64,000 nt of DNA from assembly GCF_006334915.2 (NCBI RefSeq), contig NZ_VDMA02000022.1, positions 62,001 to 126,000 on the forward strand. The letters run 5' to 3'. The notes beneath the pieces were generated by a model. The model saw nothing but the letters and a program-made list of their open reading frames with translations. It did not search any database and had not been told where the DNA came from. Shown piece by piece: positions 18,225 to 25,315 of the stretch. The position numbers and the translations under genes are program-made. This stretch comes from Microbispora catharanthi (lineage in GTDB: Bacteria > Actinomycetota > Actinomycetes > Streptosporangiales > Streptosporangiaceae). Within the stretch, counting starts at the first letter, position 1; every line of letters starts with the position of its first letter.

Positions 18225-21077
18225 ATGGACATCCCTGCCCCGGCGGACCGCACGCATCTGGAATGCCAGGTCCTGGTGGTCGGCGGCGGCACCGCCGGGA
18301 CCATGGCCGCGATCACCGCCGCCGAGCGCGGCGCCGACGTGATCCTGCTGGAGAAGGCGCACGTACGGCACAGCGGCGCGCTGGCGATGGGCATGGACGG
18401 CGTGAACAACGCGGTCATCCCCGGCAAGGCCACCCCCGAGGACTACGTCGCCGAGATCACCAGGGCCAACGACGGGGTGGTCAACCAGCGCACCGTCTAC
18501 CAGACGGCCACGCGCGGCTACGACATGGTCCGTCGGCTGGAGCGCTACGGCGTGAAGTTCGAGAAGAACGAGCACGGTGAGTACGCGGTGCGCCGGGTCC
18601 ACCGCTCGGGCAGCTACGTCCTGCCCATGCCGGAGGGCAAGGACGTCAAGAAGGTGCTCTATCGCGTGCTGCGCCGCCGCGACATCCGCGAGAGGGTGCG
18701 CATCGAGAACCGGGTGATGCCGGTCCGCGTGCTGACCAGCGAGGGCCGGGCCGTCGGCGTCGCCGGGTTCGACACCCGCTCGGGCGGGTTCGTCACGGTC
18801 TCCGCCGGAGCCGTGATCCTCGCGACCGGTGCGTGCGGGCGTCTGGGCCTGCCCGCGAGCGGCTACCTCTACGGCACGTACGAGAACCCGACCAACGCCG
18901 GCGACGGGTACGCGATGGCCTACCACGCGGGCGCGGAGCTCAGCGGCATCGAGTGCTTCCAGATCAACCCGCTGATCAAGGACTACAACGGCCCGGCCTG
19001 CGCGTACGTCGCCAACCCGTTCGGCGGCTACCAGGTCAACGCCGAGGGGGAGCGGTTCGTCGACTGCGACTACTGGTCGGGCCAGATGATGGCCGAGGTG
19101 GCCGGGGAGATCGCCTCGGCCCGCGGTCCGATCTACCTCAAGGTCAGCCACCTGCCGGACGAGACGCTCACCGCGCTCGAGAACATCCTGCACACCACCG
19201 AACGCCCCACCCGGGGCACCTTCCACGCGGGACGCGGGCACGACTACCGCACCCACGACGTCGAGATGCACATCTCGGAGATCGGCCTGTGCGGCGGCCA
19301 CTCGGCGTCGGGCGTCTGGGTGGACGAGAACGGCGCCACCACGGTCCCCGGCCTGTACGCCGCGGGCGACCTGGCCTGCGTGCCGCACAACTACATGATC
19401 GGGGCGTTCGTGTTCGGCGACCTCGCGGGCGCCCACGCCGCCGAGCACCATCGCACGCCGGACGGCCTGCCGGAGGACCAGATCGCCGACGCGCACGAGC
19501 TGATCTACCGCCCGCTGCGCAACCCCGACGGCCCCCCGCAGCAACAGGTCGAATACAAGCTGCGGCGGTTCGTCAACGACTACGTCGCCCCGCCGAAGAC
19601 CGCCAGGAAGCTGGACATCGCGCTGGAGACGTTCGAGCGGATGCGCGACGAGATCGCGACCATGGGCGCGAGGACCCCGCACGAGCTGATGCGCTGCGCC
19701 GAGGTGACGTTCATCAGGGACTGCGCCGAGATGGCCGCCAGGTCCTCACTGCTCCGCACCGAGAGCAGGTGGGGCCTCTACCACGATCGCGCCGACCTGC
19801 CTCGCCGGGACGACGACGAGTGGCTCTACCACCTCAACCTGCGCAAGAACGCCGCCGGGGCGATGGAGTTCGTCAAGCGCCCGGTCGAGCCCTACCTCGT
19901 GCCCGTCGAGGGCTTCGCCCCCCGCCCGGCCGAGCCCGTCCCGCTCGGCGCGTACGGCACGGCGGGCCCCGCGCGGCGCAGGGCGGGCGGGCGGCTTGCG
20001 GTGGAGGCGATCGGGCGCTCGCCCCGCATCCTCGAACTCCTGCGGCTCGCCGACGCCGAGCCGGCGCTGGACCAGATCACCCCCTACCTGGCGGAGGCCG
20101 ACCCCAAGGTCCGCAGGGCGGCCGTCGCGACGCTGACGGAGACCGCGCCCAGGGGCGTGGAGACCGCGCTGACCCGGGCCCTCGCCGACCCGCACGGCAC
20201 GGTGCGGCGCGCGGCCGCCACCGGCCTGCGCGAGCTCGTCGAGGTGCTGCCCGCGACCGCCGAGTTCGGCGCCTCGCTCCGCGCCGTCGCCGGTTACACG
20301 GAAGCGGGCCAGGGTGGAGTGGGCCAGGGTGGAGTGGGCCAGGGTGGAGTGGGCCAGGGTGGAGTGGGCCAGGGTGGAGTGGGCCAGGGTGCAGCGGGCC
20401 AGGGTGGCGTGGGGGACCCCGTCGTCCGCGCGGCCGTCCTGGACGTCCTGCGGGCGCTGCACCTGGGTGACGCCGCGTTGTTCGAGGCGGCGCTCGCCGA
20501 CGCCGACACCCGGGTGCGGATCGAGGCGGTCAGGGGCCTGGTCGCGCTCGACGACGCGGAGCGGGTGGCGCTCGCCGCCGGCGACCGGGACCGCGAGGTA
20601 CGCGTCTGGGCGGCCAGAGGGCTCGGCGTCATCGGCCTGCCGGGCGGCGCCCCCGCCGTCGCGCGGCTCGCCGCCGACCCCGACCCGCTCGTCCGGGCGG
20701 CGGCCCTGGAGGCGTTCTCCGGGCTCGGCCAGGCTCTCCACCGGGAGCCGGGCTTCGCGGAGACGGCCGTACGGGGCCTGGCGGATCAGGCCTGGCAGGT
20801 GAGGGTGGGCGCGGCGCGGGGACTGGCCGCCGCCGGCCCGGCCCTCGCGGTGGAACCGCTGGTGGCGGCGCTGGCCGACCCGCACCTCGACGTGCGCAAG
20901 GCCGCGGTCCTCTCGCTGTCCGGGTGGGCGGCGCGGCCGGAGGTCGCCGCGGCCCTGCACGTCGCTCTCGGCGACTCCGACGCTGACGTCCGGGCCTACG
21001 CCCGCAGGGCGCTGGACGCCGCACGAGCCGAGTCGGCCGAAGGTTCGAGCGCGGTCCCGGCGGGGGCCCGGGGATGA
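18225..21077 (+). CDS. AprA-like FAD flavoprotein fused to a C-terminal HEAT-repeat domain
   Basis: 950 residues. Residues about 12-600 are a fumarate reductase/AprA-type flavoprotein: dinucleotide motif GGGTAG at 20-25, then GDGYAMAYHAGAELSGIECF and NPLIKDYNGPACAYVANPFG, which are characteristic of the adenylylsulfate reductase alpha branch rather than of succinate dehydrogenase. The FAD-domain end reads GLYAAGDLACVPHNYMIGAF. Residues about 610-940 are tandem HEAT/PBS-lyase-like helices (VRRAAVATL, VRIEAVRGL, VRVGAARGLAA). A glycine/glutamine repeat interrupts them at about 695-729. The ferredoxin upstream is the likely electron partner. The reaction is unknown; oxidation or reduction of an imported organosulfur compound is my inference. 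Confidence 0.82.
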   Translation: MDIPAPADRTHLECQVLVVGGGTAGTMAAITAAERGADVILLEKAHVRHSGALAMGMDGVNNAVIPGKATPEDYVAEITRANDGVVNQRTVYQTATRGYDMVRRLERYGVKFEKNEHGEYAVRRVHRSGSYVLPMPEGKDVKKVLYRVLRRRDIRERVRIENRVMPVRVLTSEGRAVGVAGFDTRSGGFVTVSAGAVILATGACGRLGLPASGYLYGTYENPTNAGDGYAMAYHAGAELSGIECFQINPLIKDYNGPACAYVANPFGGYQVNAEGERFVDCDYWSGQMMAEVAGEIASARGPIYLKVSHLPDETLTALENILHTTERPTRGTFHAGRGHDYRTHDVEMHISEIGLCGGHSASGVWVDENGATTVPGLYAAGDLACVPHNYMIGAFVFGDLAGAHAAEHHRTPDGLPEDQIADAHELIYRPLRNPDGPPQQQVEYKLRRFVNDYVAPPKTARKLDIALETFERMRDEIATMGARTPHELMRCAEVTFIRDCAEMAARSSLLRTESRWGLYHDRADLPRRDDDEWLYHLNLRKNAAGAMEFVKRPVEPYLVPVEGFAPRPAEPVPLGAYGTAGPARRRAGGRLAVEAIGRSPRILELLRLADAEPALDQITPYLAEADPKVRRAAVATLTETAPRGVETALTRALADPHGTVRRAAATGLRELVEVLPATAEFGASLRAVAGYTEAGQGGVGQGGVGQGGVGQGGVGQGGVGQGAAGQGGVGDPVVRAAVLDVLRALHLGDAALFEAALADADTRVRIEAVRGLVALDDAERVALAAGDRDREVRVWAARGLGVIGLPGGAPAVARLAADPDPLVRAAALEAFSGLGQALHREPGFAETAVRGLADQAWQVRVGAARGLAAAGPALAVEPLVAALADPHLDVRKAAVLSLSGWAARPEVAAALHVALGDSDADVRAYARRALDAARAESAEGSSAVPAGARG
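20306..20410 (+). repeat. In-frame 15-bp tandem repeat inside the HEAT domain, 7 copies
   Basis: Unit GGGCCAGGGTGGAGT, five perfect copies then two altered ones. It encodes a run of Gly-Gln-Gly-Gly-Val units. It is placed between HEAT helices, so copy-number change would lengthen a loop without a frameshift. Confidence 0.95.
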
Positions 21078-21250
21078 GCGCGCCCGGCCGTCTTCCGTCC
21101 GGCGCCTCGTCGTTCGCCGCGGGCGAGCCAGGCACGCCCCCGGCTCCCTTCCCCGGGGACACCCACTGGTACGACCTGCCGGACGACGACGCGGCGCCGG
21201 AGGAGGACGAGGGCGGCGTGTTCGGCTGGTTGAGCCGGTGGCTCAGGTGA
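21074..21250 (+). CDS. 58-residue acidic, proline-rich protein of the organosulfur island
   Basis: ATG overlaps the flavoprotein stop by ATGA. 58 residues with no cysteine: a Ser/Gly/Pro-rich first half, DTHWYDLPDDDAAPEEDEG in the middle, and an amphipathic tail VFGWLSRWLR. I do not recognise the family. Tight coupling suggests a small accessory subunit of the flavoprotein/ferredoxin complex, possibly docking through its tryptophan-rich tail. A lanthipeptide precursor for the next gene is unlikely, because it lacks cysteine. Confidence 0.6.
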   Translation: MSAPGRLPSGASSFAAGEPGTPPAPFPGDTHWYDLPDDDAAPEEDEGGVFGWLSRWLR

Positions 21251-21292
21251 CGGTGAACCCGCTGAACAGGACTGAAAGGCTCGGGCGAATAG

Positions 21293-21323
21293 TTGCTATT
21301 ACCTACCGGATTTGTGGGATAGT
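21293..21323 (+). promoter_or_regulatory. Internal promoter before the LanC-like gene
   Basis: TTGCTA (21293-21298) and GATAGT (21318-21323) with a 19-base spacer. The -10 box ends 6 bases before the ATG at 21330, so a leaderless transcript is likely. The spacer contains ATTACCTACCGG, similar to the palindrome before the GntR gene. Confidence 0.4.
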
Positions 21324-21329
21324 GCATCC

Positions 21330-22646
21330 ATGGGCCCGGACCCGTTCCGCTCATCCGGTGAGCGCGCAGAGACCCCGCTGACGGCCGCCATCATGGCGGG
21401 ACGGTGGATACGTACGGCCGCCGTCGACGACGAGAGCGGCAGACGATGGCGGGCCAACCCCGACCCGCACGGCCGGTCGGCGACGCCCGGCGAGCCCGCG
21501 TCCCTTCATTCTGGGGCGGCGGGGATCGTGCTGTTCTTCCTGGAGCTCGCCGCCGGCACCGGCCATGAGGCGTACCTGGAGGACGCCCGCGCCGGCGCCC
21601 GCCACCTCGCGGCGACCTGGCGGCGGCAGGCCGACGTGTCGCTCCACCACGGCCTCGCCGGTGTCGTCCTCGCGCTGACCGAGGCCGGCTGGGCGCTCGG
21701 CGAGGAGCGTTTCGAGGGCGCTGCGCTCGCGGCGGCCGACAGGATCGTCAGGAGCGCCCGCGCGTTCGACGACGGCGGCATCGGCTGGTCGGGAGATGTC
21801 ACGCTGCGCGGTGACGGCGGCGTCGTCCTGGGGCTGCTGCGCGCCGCCGCGGCGCTCGGGGTGCCGGCCTACGAGGAGATGGCCGTCGAGGCGGGACGGC
21901 GCATCGCGCGGCTGACCGCCCCCCGCGAGCGGCCCGCGGCGTGCCCCGCCCTGTCCGCGGAGGCGGCCCCGCCCGGCTTCCTGGCCGGGACGGCCGGGAC
22001 GGCCTTCCTCCTCGCCCGGCTGTACGGCGCGACGGGCGAGGAGGCGTTCCTCGACGCGGCACGCCGCGGCGCGGGCCTCGTCCGGGCCGCCGGCGTCCTG
22101 ACGGGGGAGAGCGCGACGGTCGGCGACCACCTGGGCTACTGCTCGGGCTCCGCCGGGATCGCGCGCATGTTCTACGAGCTGTATCGGGTGAGCGGCGACG
22201 GCGGCGACCTGGAGTGGGTGAGGCGGCTCGCCAGGGGTGTCAGGGAGTCGGGCGCGCCCTTCCGGCAGACCGCGGGGCTGTGGAACGTCGCCTGCCAATG
22301 CTGCGGCACCGCCGGGCTGATCGAGCTGTACGTGGGGTTGTGGGCGGCGACGGGGGAGCAGGAGCACCTGGAGTTCGCCCGCAGGCTCGCCGACCACCTG
22401 ATCGGCCGGGCGACCGGCTACGACGGCAGGGGATACCGCTGGTATCAGGCATACCGGCGGCACCGCCCCGGAGAGGTGTCGGCCGACACCGGCTACCTGA
22501 CCGGCGCGGCGGGGATCGGGGCGGCCCTGCTGCATTTGGACGCGGCGGGACAGGCGGACCGGCCGCGCCGCGTGATCCTGCTGCCCGACAACCCCTTCCC
22601 GCCCATTCCCATGCCGGCCGTCGCCCTGCGGAGGCCGGCCGGCTGA
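21330..22646 (+). CDS. LanC-like cyclase/glutathione-transferase-fold protein with a Cys-Cys-Gly zinc motif
   Basis: 438 residues from ATG 21330. The seven-hairpin LanC barrel pattern is seen as repeated G-x-x-G elements: LHSGAAGI, LHHGLAGV, FLAGTAGTA, YCSGSAGIA, CCGTAGLIEL and YLTGAAGIG. Zinc ligands would be Cys271 (YCSG) and Cys324-Cys325 (CCG). Classical LanC enzymes have Cys-His-Gly at the second site; Cys-Cys-Gly gives an all-cysteine zinc site like that of ProcM-type synthetases. No precursor peptide or dehydratase lies nearby. Thiol addition to a small unsaturated substrate is a possible role. Confidence 0.75.
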   Translation: MGPDPFRSSGERAETPLTAAIMAGRWIRTAAVDDESGRRWRANPDPHGRSATPGEPASLHSGAAGIVLFFLELAAGTGHEAYLEDARAGARHLAATWRRQADVSLHHGLAGVVLALTEAGWALGEERFEGAALAAADRIVRSARAFDDGGIGWSGDVTLRGDGGVVLGLLRAAAALGVPAYEEMAVEAGRRIARLTAPRERPAACPALSAEAAPPGFLAGTAGTAFLLARLYGATGEEAFLDAARRGAGLVRAAGVLTGESATVGDHLGYCSGSAGIARMFYELYRVSGDGGDLEWVRRLARGVRESGAPFRQTAGLWNVACQCCGTAGLIELYVGLWAATGEQEHLEFARRLADHLIGRATGYDGRGYRWYQAYRRHRPGEVSADTGYLTGAAGIGAALLHLDAAGQADRPRRVILLPDNPFPPIPMPAVALRRPAG

Positions 22647-22667
22647 CAGCGGCAGGTGAGGAGGCAC

Positions 22668-23804
22668 ATGACTGCCATGAAGGACGGCCTTGGAGCACGG
22701 TGTGCGGCACCGGAAACGGAAACCCCGCCCGGCATCCGCAAGCCGCTGCCGCCCCGCCTGTTCGCCGTGCACGGCACGAACGCGGAGACCCGCTGGGAGG
22801 CGCTGCGGGGCGAGGACTACCTGACGCCGGACGGCCTCTTCTTCGTCCGCAACCACACGGCGACACCGCTGATCGACGCGGCCGCCTGGCGGCTCACGCT
22901 GTGGGGCGACGCCCTGCGCGGCGGGCCGGTCGCGCTCACCTATCGTGACCTCCTCGGCATGCCGGCCGAGACCGTGACCGCGTTCATCGAGTGCGCGGGC
23001 AACGGGCGCCGCCTGTACGGCGAGCAGCAGAACCAGGAGGTGTCGGGCACCCCCTGGCGGCTGGGCGCGGTGGGGGTGGCGCGCTGGCGGGGCGTGCGCC
23101 TCGCGACGCTCCTGGAGAGGGCGGGGATGAGCGACAGGGCCGTCGTGCTGATGCCGCGCGGGCTCGACGCCGACTACGTCGAGGCGGGGGAGAACCTGGG
23201 GAGGGTGCGGCGCCCGCTTCCCGTGGCCAAGGCGCTGGACGACGTGCTGGTGGCCTACGAGATGAACGGGCGGCCGCTGCCGCCCGACCACGGCCACCCG
23301 GCGCGTCTGGTGGTGCCGGGATGGGTGGGCGCCGCCTCGATCAAGTGGCTGGGGGACATCGAGGTGTCGGCGGAGCCGCTGGAGTCGCCGTGGAGCACAC
23401 GGCTGTACCGGATGCACGGCCCCGGCCATCCGCCCGGGGGCGGCCCGCCGCTGACGCGGGTGGGGGTGAAGAGCGCCTTCGAACTGCCCTGGCCGGCCCG
23501 TCTCGAGGCGGGGCGCGAGCACCTGCTGCACGGCCGCTCCTGGTCCGGCAACGGACAGGTGGTCCGGGTCGACGTCAGCGACGACGAGGGCGTGTCCTGG
23601 CGGCCCGCGCGCCTGCACGGCGAACGCCACCCGCGCGGCTGGGTCCGCTGGACCTTCCCCTGGACCCCGCGCGAGGCGGGGAACCTCCGGCTGCTCGTCC
23701 GGGCCGCCGACGAGACGGGCGCCGTTCAGCCCGGCCGTGCGGCCTGCAACGCCCTCGGCTACGGCTTCGACGCGGTGGTGCGCCATCCCGTCGTCGTCAC
23801 CTGA
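22668..23804 (+). CDS. Sulfite oxidase-family molybdopterin enzyme, cytoplasmic
   Basis: 378 residues from the ATG at 22668 behind GAGGAGG. The molybdenum-binding cysteine is Cys109 in FIECAGNGRR, and the domain end carries the dimerisation fold (GVKSAFELPWPARLEAG, VDVSDDEGVSWRPA). No signal peptide and no heme b5 domain, so it probably works in the cytoplasm with an unknown acceptor. In this island it would convert sulfite released from the organosulfur substrate to sulfate. It ends the first transcription unit. Confidence 0.87.
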   Translation: MTAMKDGLGARCAAPETETPPGIRKPLPPRLFAVHGTNAETRWEALRGEDYLTPDGLFFVRNHTATPLIDAAAWRLTLWGDALRGGPVALTYRDLLGMPAETVTAFIECAGNGRRLYGEQQNQEVSGTPWRLGAVGVARWRGVRLATLLERAGMSDRAVVLMPRGLDADYVEAGENLGRVRRPLPVAKALDDVLVAYEMNGRPLPPDHGHPARLVVPGWVGAASIKWLGDIEVSAEPLESPWSTRLYRMHGPGHPPGGGPPLTRVGVKSAFELPWPARLEAGREHLLHGRSWSGNGQVVRVDVSDDEGVSWRPARLHGERHPRGWVRWTFPWTPREAGNLRLLVRAADETGAVQPGRAACNALGYGFDAVVRHPVVVT

Positions 23805-23815
23805 CCCAGTTGGAT

Positions 23816-23869
23816 TTTCCTGTAAAGCTAGTAGGAAATATTGACTTTCTCGGCCGGTGATCGTACGTT
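23816..23869 (+). promoter_or_regulatory. Strong promoter of the leader peptide, with inverted repeat at the -35 box
   Basis: TTGACT (23841-23846), 17-base spacer, TACGTT (23864-23869). The predicted transcription start falls at or one base before the leader ATG at 23877. TTTCCT (23816-23821) and AGGAAA (23833-23838) form an inverted repeat with an 11-base spacer immediately upstream of the -35 box and may bind a regulator. Confidence 0.6.
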
Positions 23870-23876
23870 CGGTGGT

Positions 23877-23951
23877 ATGAGCCAGGGCGTTCGTCTGACC
23901 CGGCGTTCGAGCGTGGACTACGGCCACGTCGCCAGCGCGCAGTGTCGTTGA
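23877..23951 (+). CDS. Leader peptide (24 residues) of the actinobacterial sulfur-gene type
   Basis: A 24-codon ORF on a probably leaderless message. It begins MSQGVRLTRR and ends VDYGHVASAQCR. Short peptides with an arginine-rich start, a V-D-[LY] core and a S-A-x-C-R end occur upstream of sulfur assimilation and sulfonate genes in streptomycetes and relatives, where the terminal Cys codon is thought to report cysteinyl-tRNA supply. That identification is from memory of the family. The next gene is a flavin reductase 190 bp downstream, with a hairpin between. Confidence 0.7.
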   Translation: MSQGVRLTRRSSVDYGHVASAQCR

Positions 23952-23981
23952 TTGTGAATCTTCCGTCGTCTTCGTGCCGAT

Positions 23982-24012
23982 GAGGGGCCGGCCGCGGCAC
24001 GCGGCCGCCCTC
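23982..24012 (+). promoter_or_regulatory. Hairpin after the leader peptide, candidate attenuator
   Basis: GAGGGGCCGGCCGC (23982-23995) pairs with GCGGCCGCCCTC (24001-24012) with one small bulge and a five-base loop, 30 bases after the leader stop. There is no U-tract, so Rho-dependent or translational attenuation is more likely than intrinsic termination. Confidence 0.4.
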
Positions 24013-24141
24013 CTCGCGAGCCGTGCGTGACCGCGTCATGCCCGGTCCCGCCTCCATCCGAATCCCTGATCCCGCGTGTCGTGGTGCCTGCGGCGGGCGG
24101 GATCGACCTTGTGAGCAGCTGCGACCTTCCGGAGGTTTGCC

Positions 24142-24675
24142 ATGACGGAGACTCTGCTCGGCCCCGGCCTCGACGCCGACGACTACAAGCGCGCGCTGGA
24201 CGCCGACGGCTACAAGCGTGCCCTCGCGGTGCACGCGGCGGGGGTCGTCGTGATCACCGCGCGGAGCGGGGGAGTGCCGGTGGGGTTGACCGCGACCTCG
24301 TTCTCCTCGGTCAGCCTGGACCCGCCCCTCGTCTCCTTCTACGTGGACCGGTCGTCCACCACCTGGCCGTCGTTGCGCGCGGCGGACCACTTCGCCGTCA
24401 ACGTCCTGGCCAGCGACCAGGCCGATCTCGCCGCCCGGTTCGCCCGCAAGGGCACCGACCGCTTCGCCGAGCCCACCCGGTGGCGTCCGGGCCCGCTCGG
24501 AGCGCCCCTGCTCGAGGACGTCTCCGCGCACCTGATCTGCCTGCCCTACGAGCGGGTCGGCGTGGGCGACCACGTCCTCGTCGTGGGGCTGGTCACCCAG
24601 GCCGAGGTGCGCGGGCCGGGGCGTCCGCTGCTTTACCACCAGGGCCGCTTCGGCCGGTTCATCGCCCACCCGTGA
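24142..24675 (+). CDS. Flavin reductase-like protein (FMN-binding split barrel)
   Basis: 177 residues. The flavin reductase domain is clear: AAGVVVITARSGGVPVGLTATSFSS is the FMN-binding start in pieces such as GLTATSFSSVSLDPPLVSF, followed by FAVNVLASDQADLAARFA. Such proteins deliver reduced FMN to sulfonate or alkane-sulfonate monooxygenases; no such monooxygenase lies within the window downstream. A GGAGG precedes the ATG. The N-terminus carries a 9-residue tandem duplication. It is the first structural gene under the leader peptide. Confidence 0.87.
   Translation: MTETLLGPGLDADDYKRALDADGYKRALAVHAAGVVVITARSGGVPVGLTATSFSSVSLDPPLVSFYVDRSSTTWPSLRAADHFAVNVLASDQADLAARFARKGTDRFAEPTRWRPGPLGAPLLEDVSAHLICLPYERVGVGDHVLVVGLVTQAEVRGPGRPLLYHQGRFGRFIAHP
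24169..24222 (+). repeat. 27-bp tandem duplication in the flavin reductase gene
   Basis: Two adjacent 27-base units (24169-24195 and 24196-24222), differing at 4 positions, encoding LDADDYKRA then LDADGYKRA. The substitutions keep the residues nearly identical, so the duplication is tolerated and probably not brand new. Confidence 0.85.
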
Positions 24676-24725
24676 TCCCGCTTCCGCTTCGCACGATTAC
24701 CCGTTCCGATCTGGAGGACCGTCTG

Positions 24726-24794
24726 TTGACCACTCGTACGCTCTTCGACACGGACACAGGACACGCCGCGCGGCACGAGGCGGTGGCCTCGTGA
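24726..24794 (+). CDS. 22-residue ORF coupled to the FMN reductase gene
   Basis: TTG start with GGAGG ten bases upstream; product begins MTTRTLFDTDTG and ends HEAVAS. Its TGA overlaps the GTG of the following FMN reductase (GTGA). There is no better ribosome site for that downstream GTG, so the small ORF probably delivers ribosomes to it. It could be a translated coupling peptide or the stub of a lost gene. Confidence 0.45.
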   Translation: MTTRTLFDTDTGHAARHEAVAS

Positions 24795-25315
24795 GCTCTC
24801 TCGTGGTGCTGGTCGGCAATCCGCGCGGCGGTTCCCGGACCCACCTCGCGGCCGTGGCGGCGGCCGAGGCGGTGGGGCGCCGCATCGGGTACGAGGCGCC
24901 GCCCGAGGTCGTGGACCTGTCCGGGATCGGGCCGCACCTGTTCACCCCCGGGCCTTCGCCGACCGTGGAGGTGGCGCTGGAACTGGTCGCCGGAGCGCAG
25001 GTGCTCCTGGTGGCCAGCCCTACTTACAAGGCCACCTACACCGGCCTGCTCAAGGCGTTCCTCGACCGCCTCCCCGGCGGCGCGCTGGCCGGAACGGTGG
25101 CCCTGCCGCTGCTGGTCATGGGCTCCCCCCGGCACGCGCTGGCCGTCGAGCTGCACCTGCGCCCCGTGCTGGTCGAACTGGGCGCCCTCGTGCCCACCCC
25201 CGGCCTGGCGCTGCTCGAGGCCGAGATCCCCGACCTCGACCGCATCCTCGCCGACTGGACGGATCGCGTCGCCGCCCAGGTGGCCGCGGCGCTGGAGAGG
25301 AGGGCGACCGCCTGA
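24791..25315 (+). CDS. NADPH-dependent FMN reductase (SsuE/MsuE-like flavodoxin fold)
   Basis: 174 residues. The FMN phosphate loop region is LVGNPRGGSRTHLA and the flavin ring loop is ASPTYKATYTGLLKAFLDRLPGG, the standard SsuE pattern. GTG start, overlapping the 22-residue ORF; the end overlaps the GST gene by one base. SsuE-type reductases supply FMNH2 for desulfonation, which matches the island and its leader peptide. Confidence 0.87.
   Translation: MSSLVVLVGNPRGGSRTHLAAVAAAEAVGRRIGYEAPPEVVDLSGIGPHLFTPGPSPTVEVALELVAGAQVLLVASPTYKATYTGLLKAFLDRLPGGALAGTVALPLLVMGSPRHALAVELHLRPVLVELGALVPTPGLALLEAEIPDLDRILADWTDRVAAQVAAALERRATA

Noticed and set aside
20306-20410. CRISPR-like appearance of the 15-bp array
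   Set aside because: Units are contiguous with no spacers and lie inside a coding sequence; it is a minisatellite.
21074-21250. 58-residue protein as a lanthipeptide precursor for the LanC-like gene
   Set aside because: It has no cysteine, and no dehydratase is encoded nearby.
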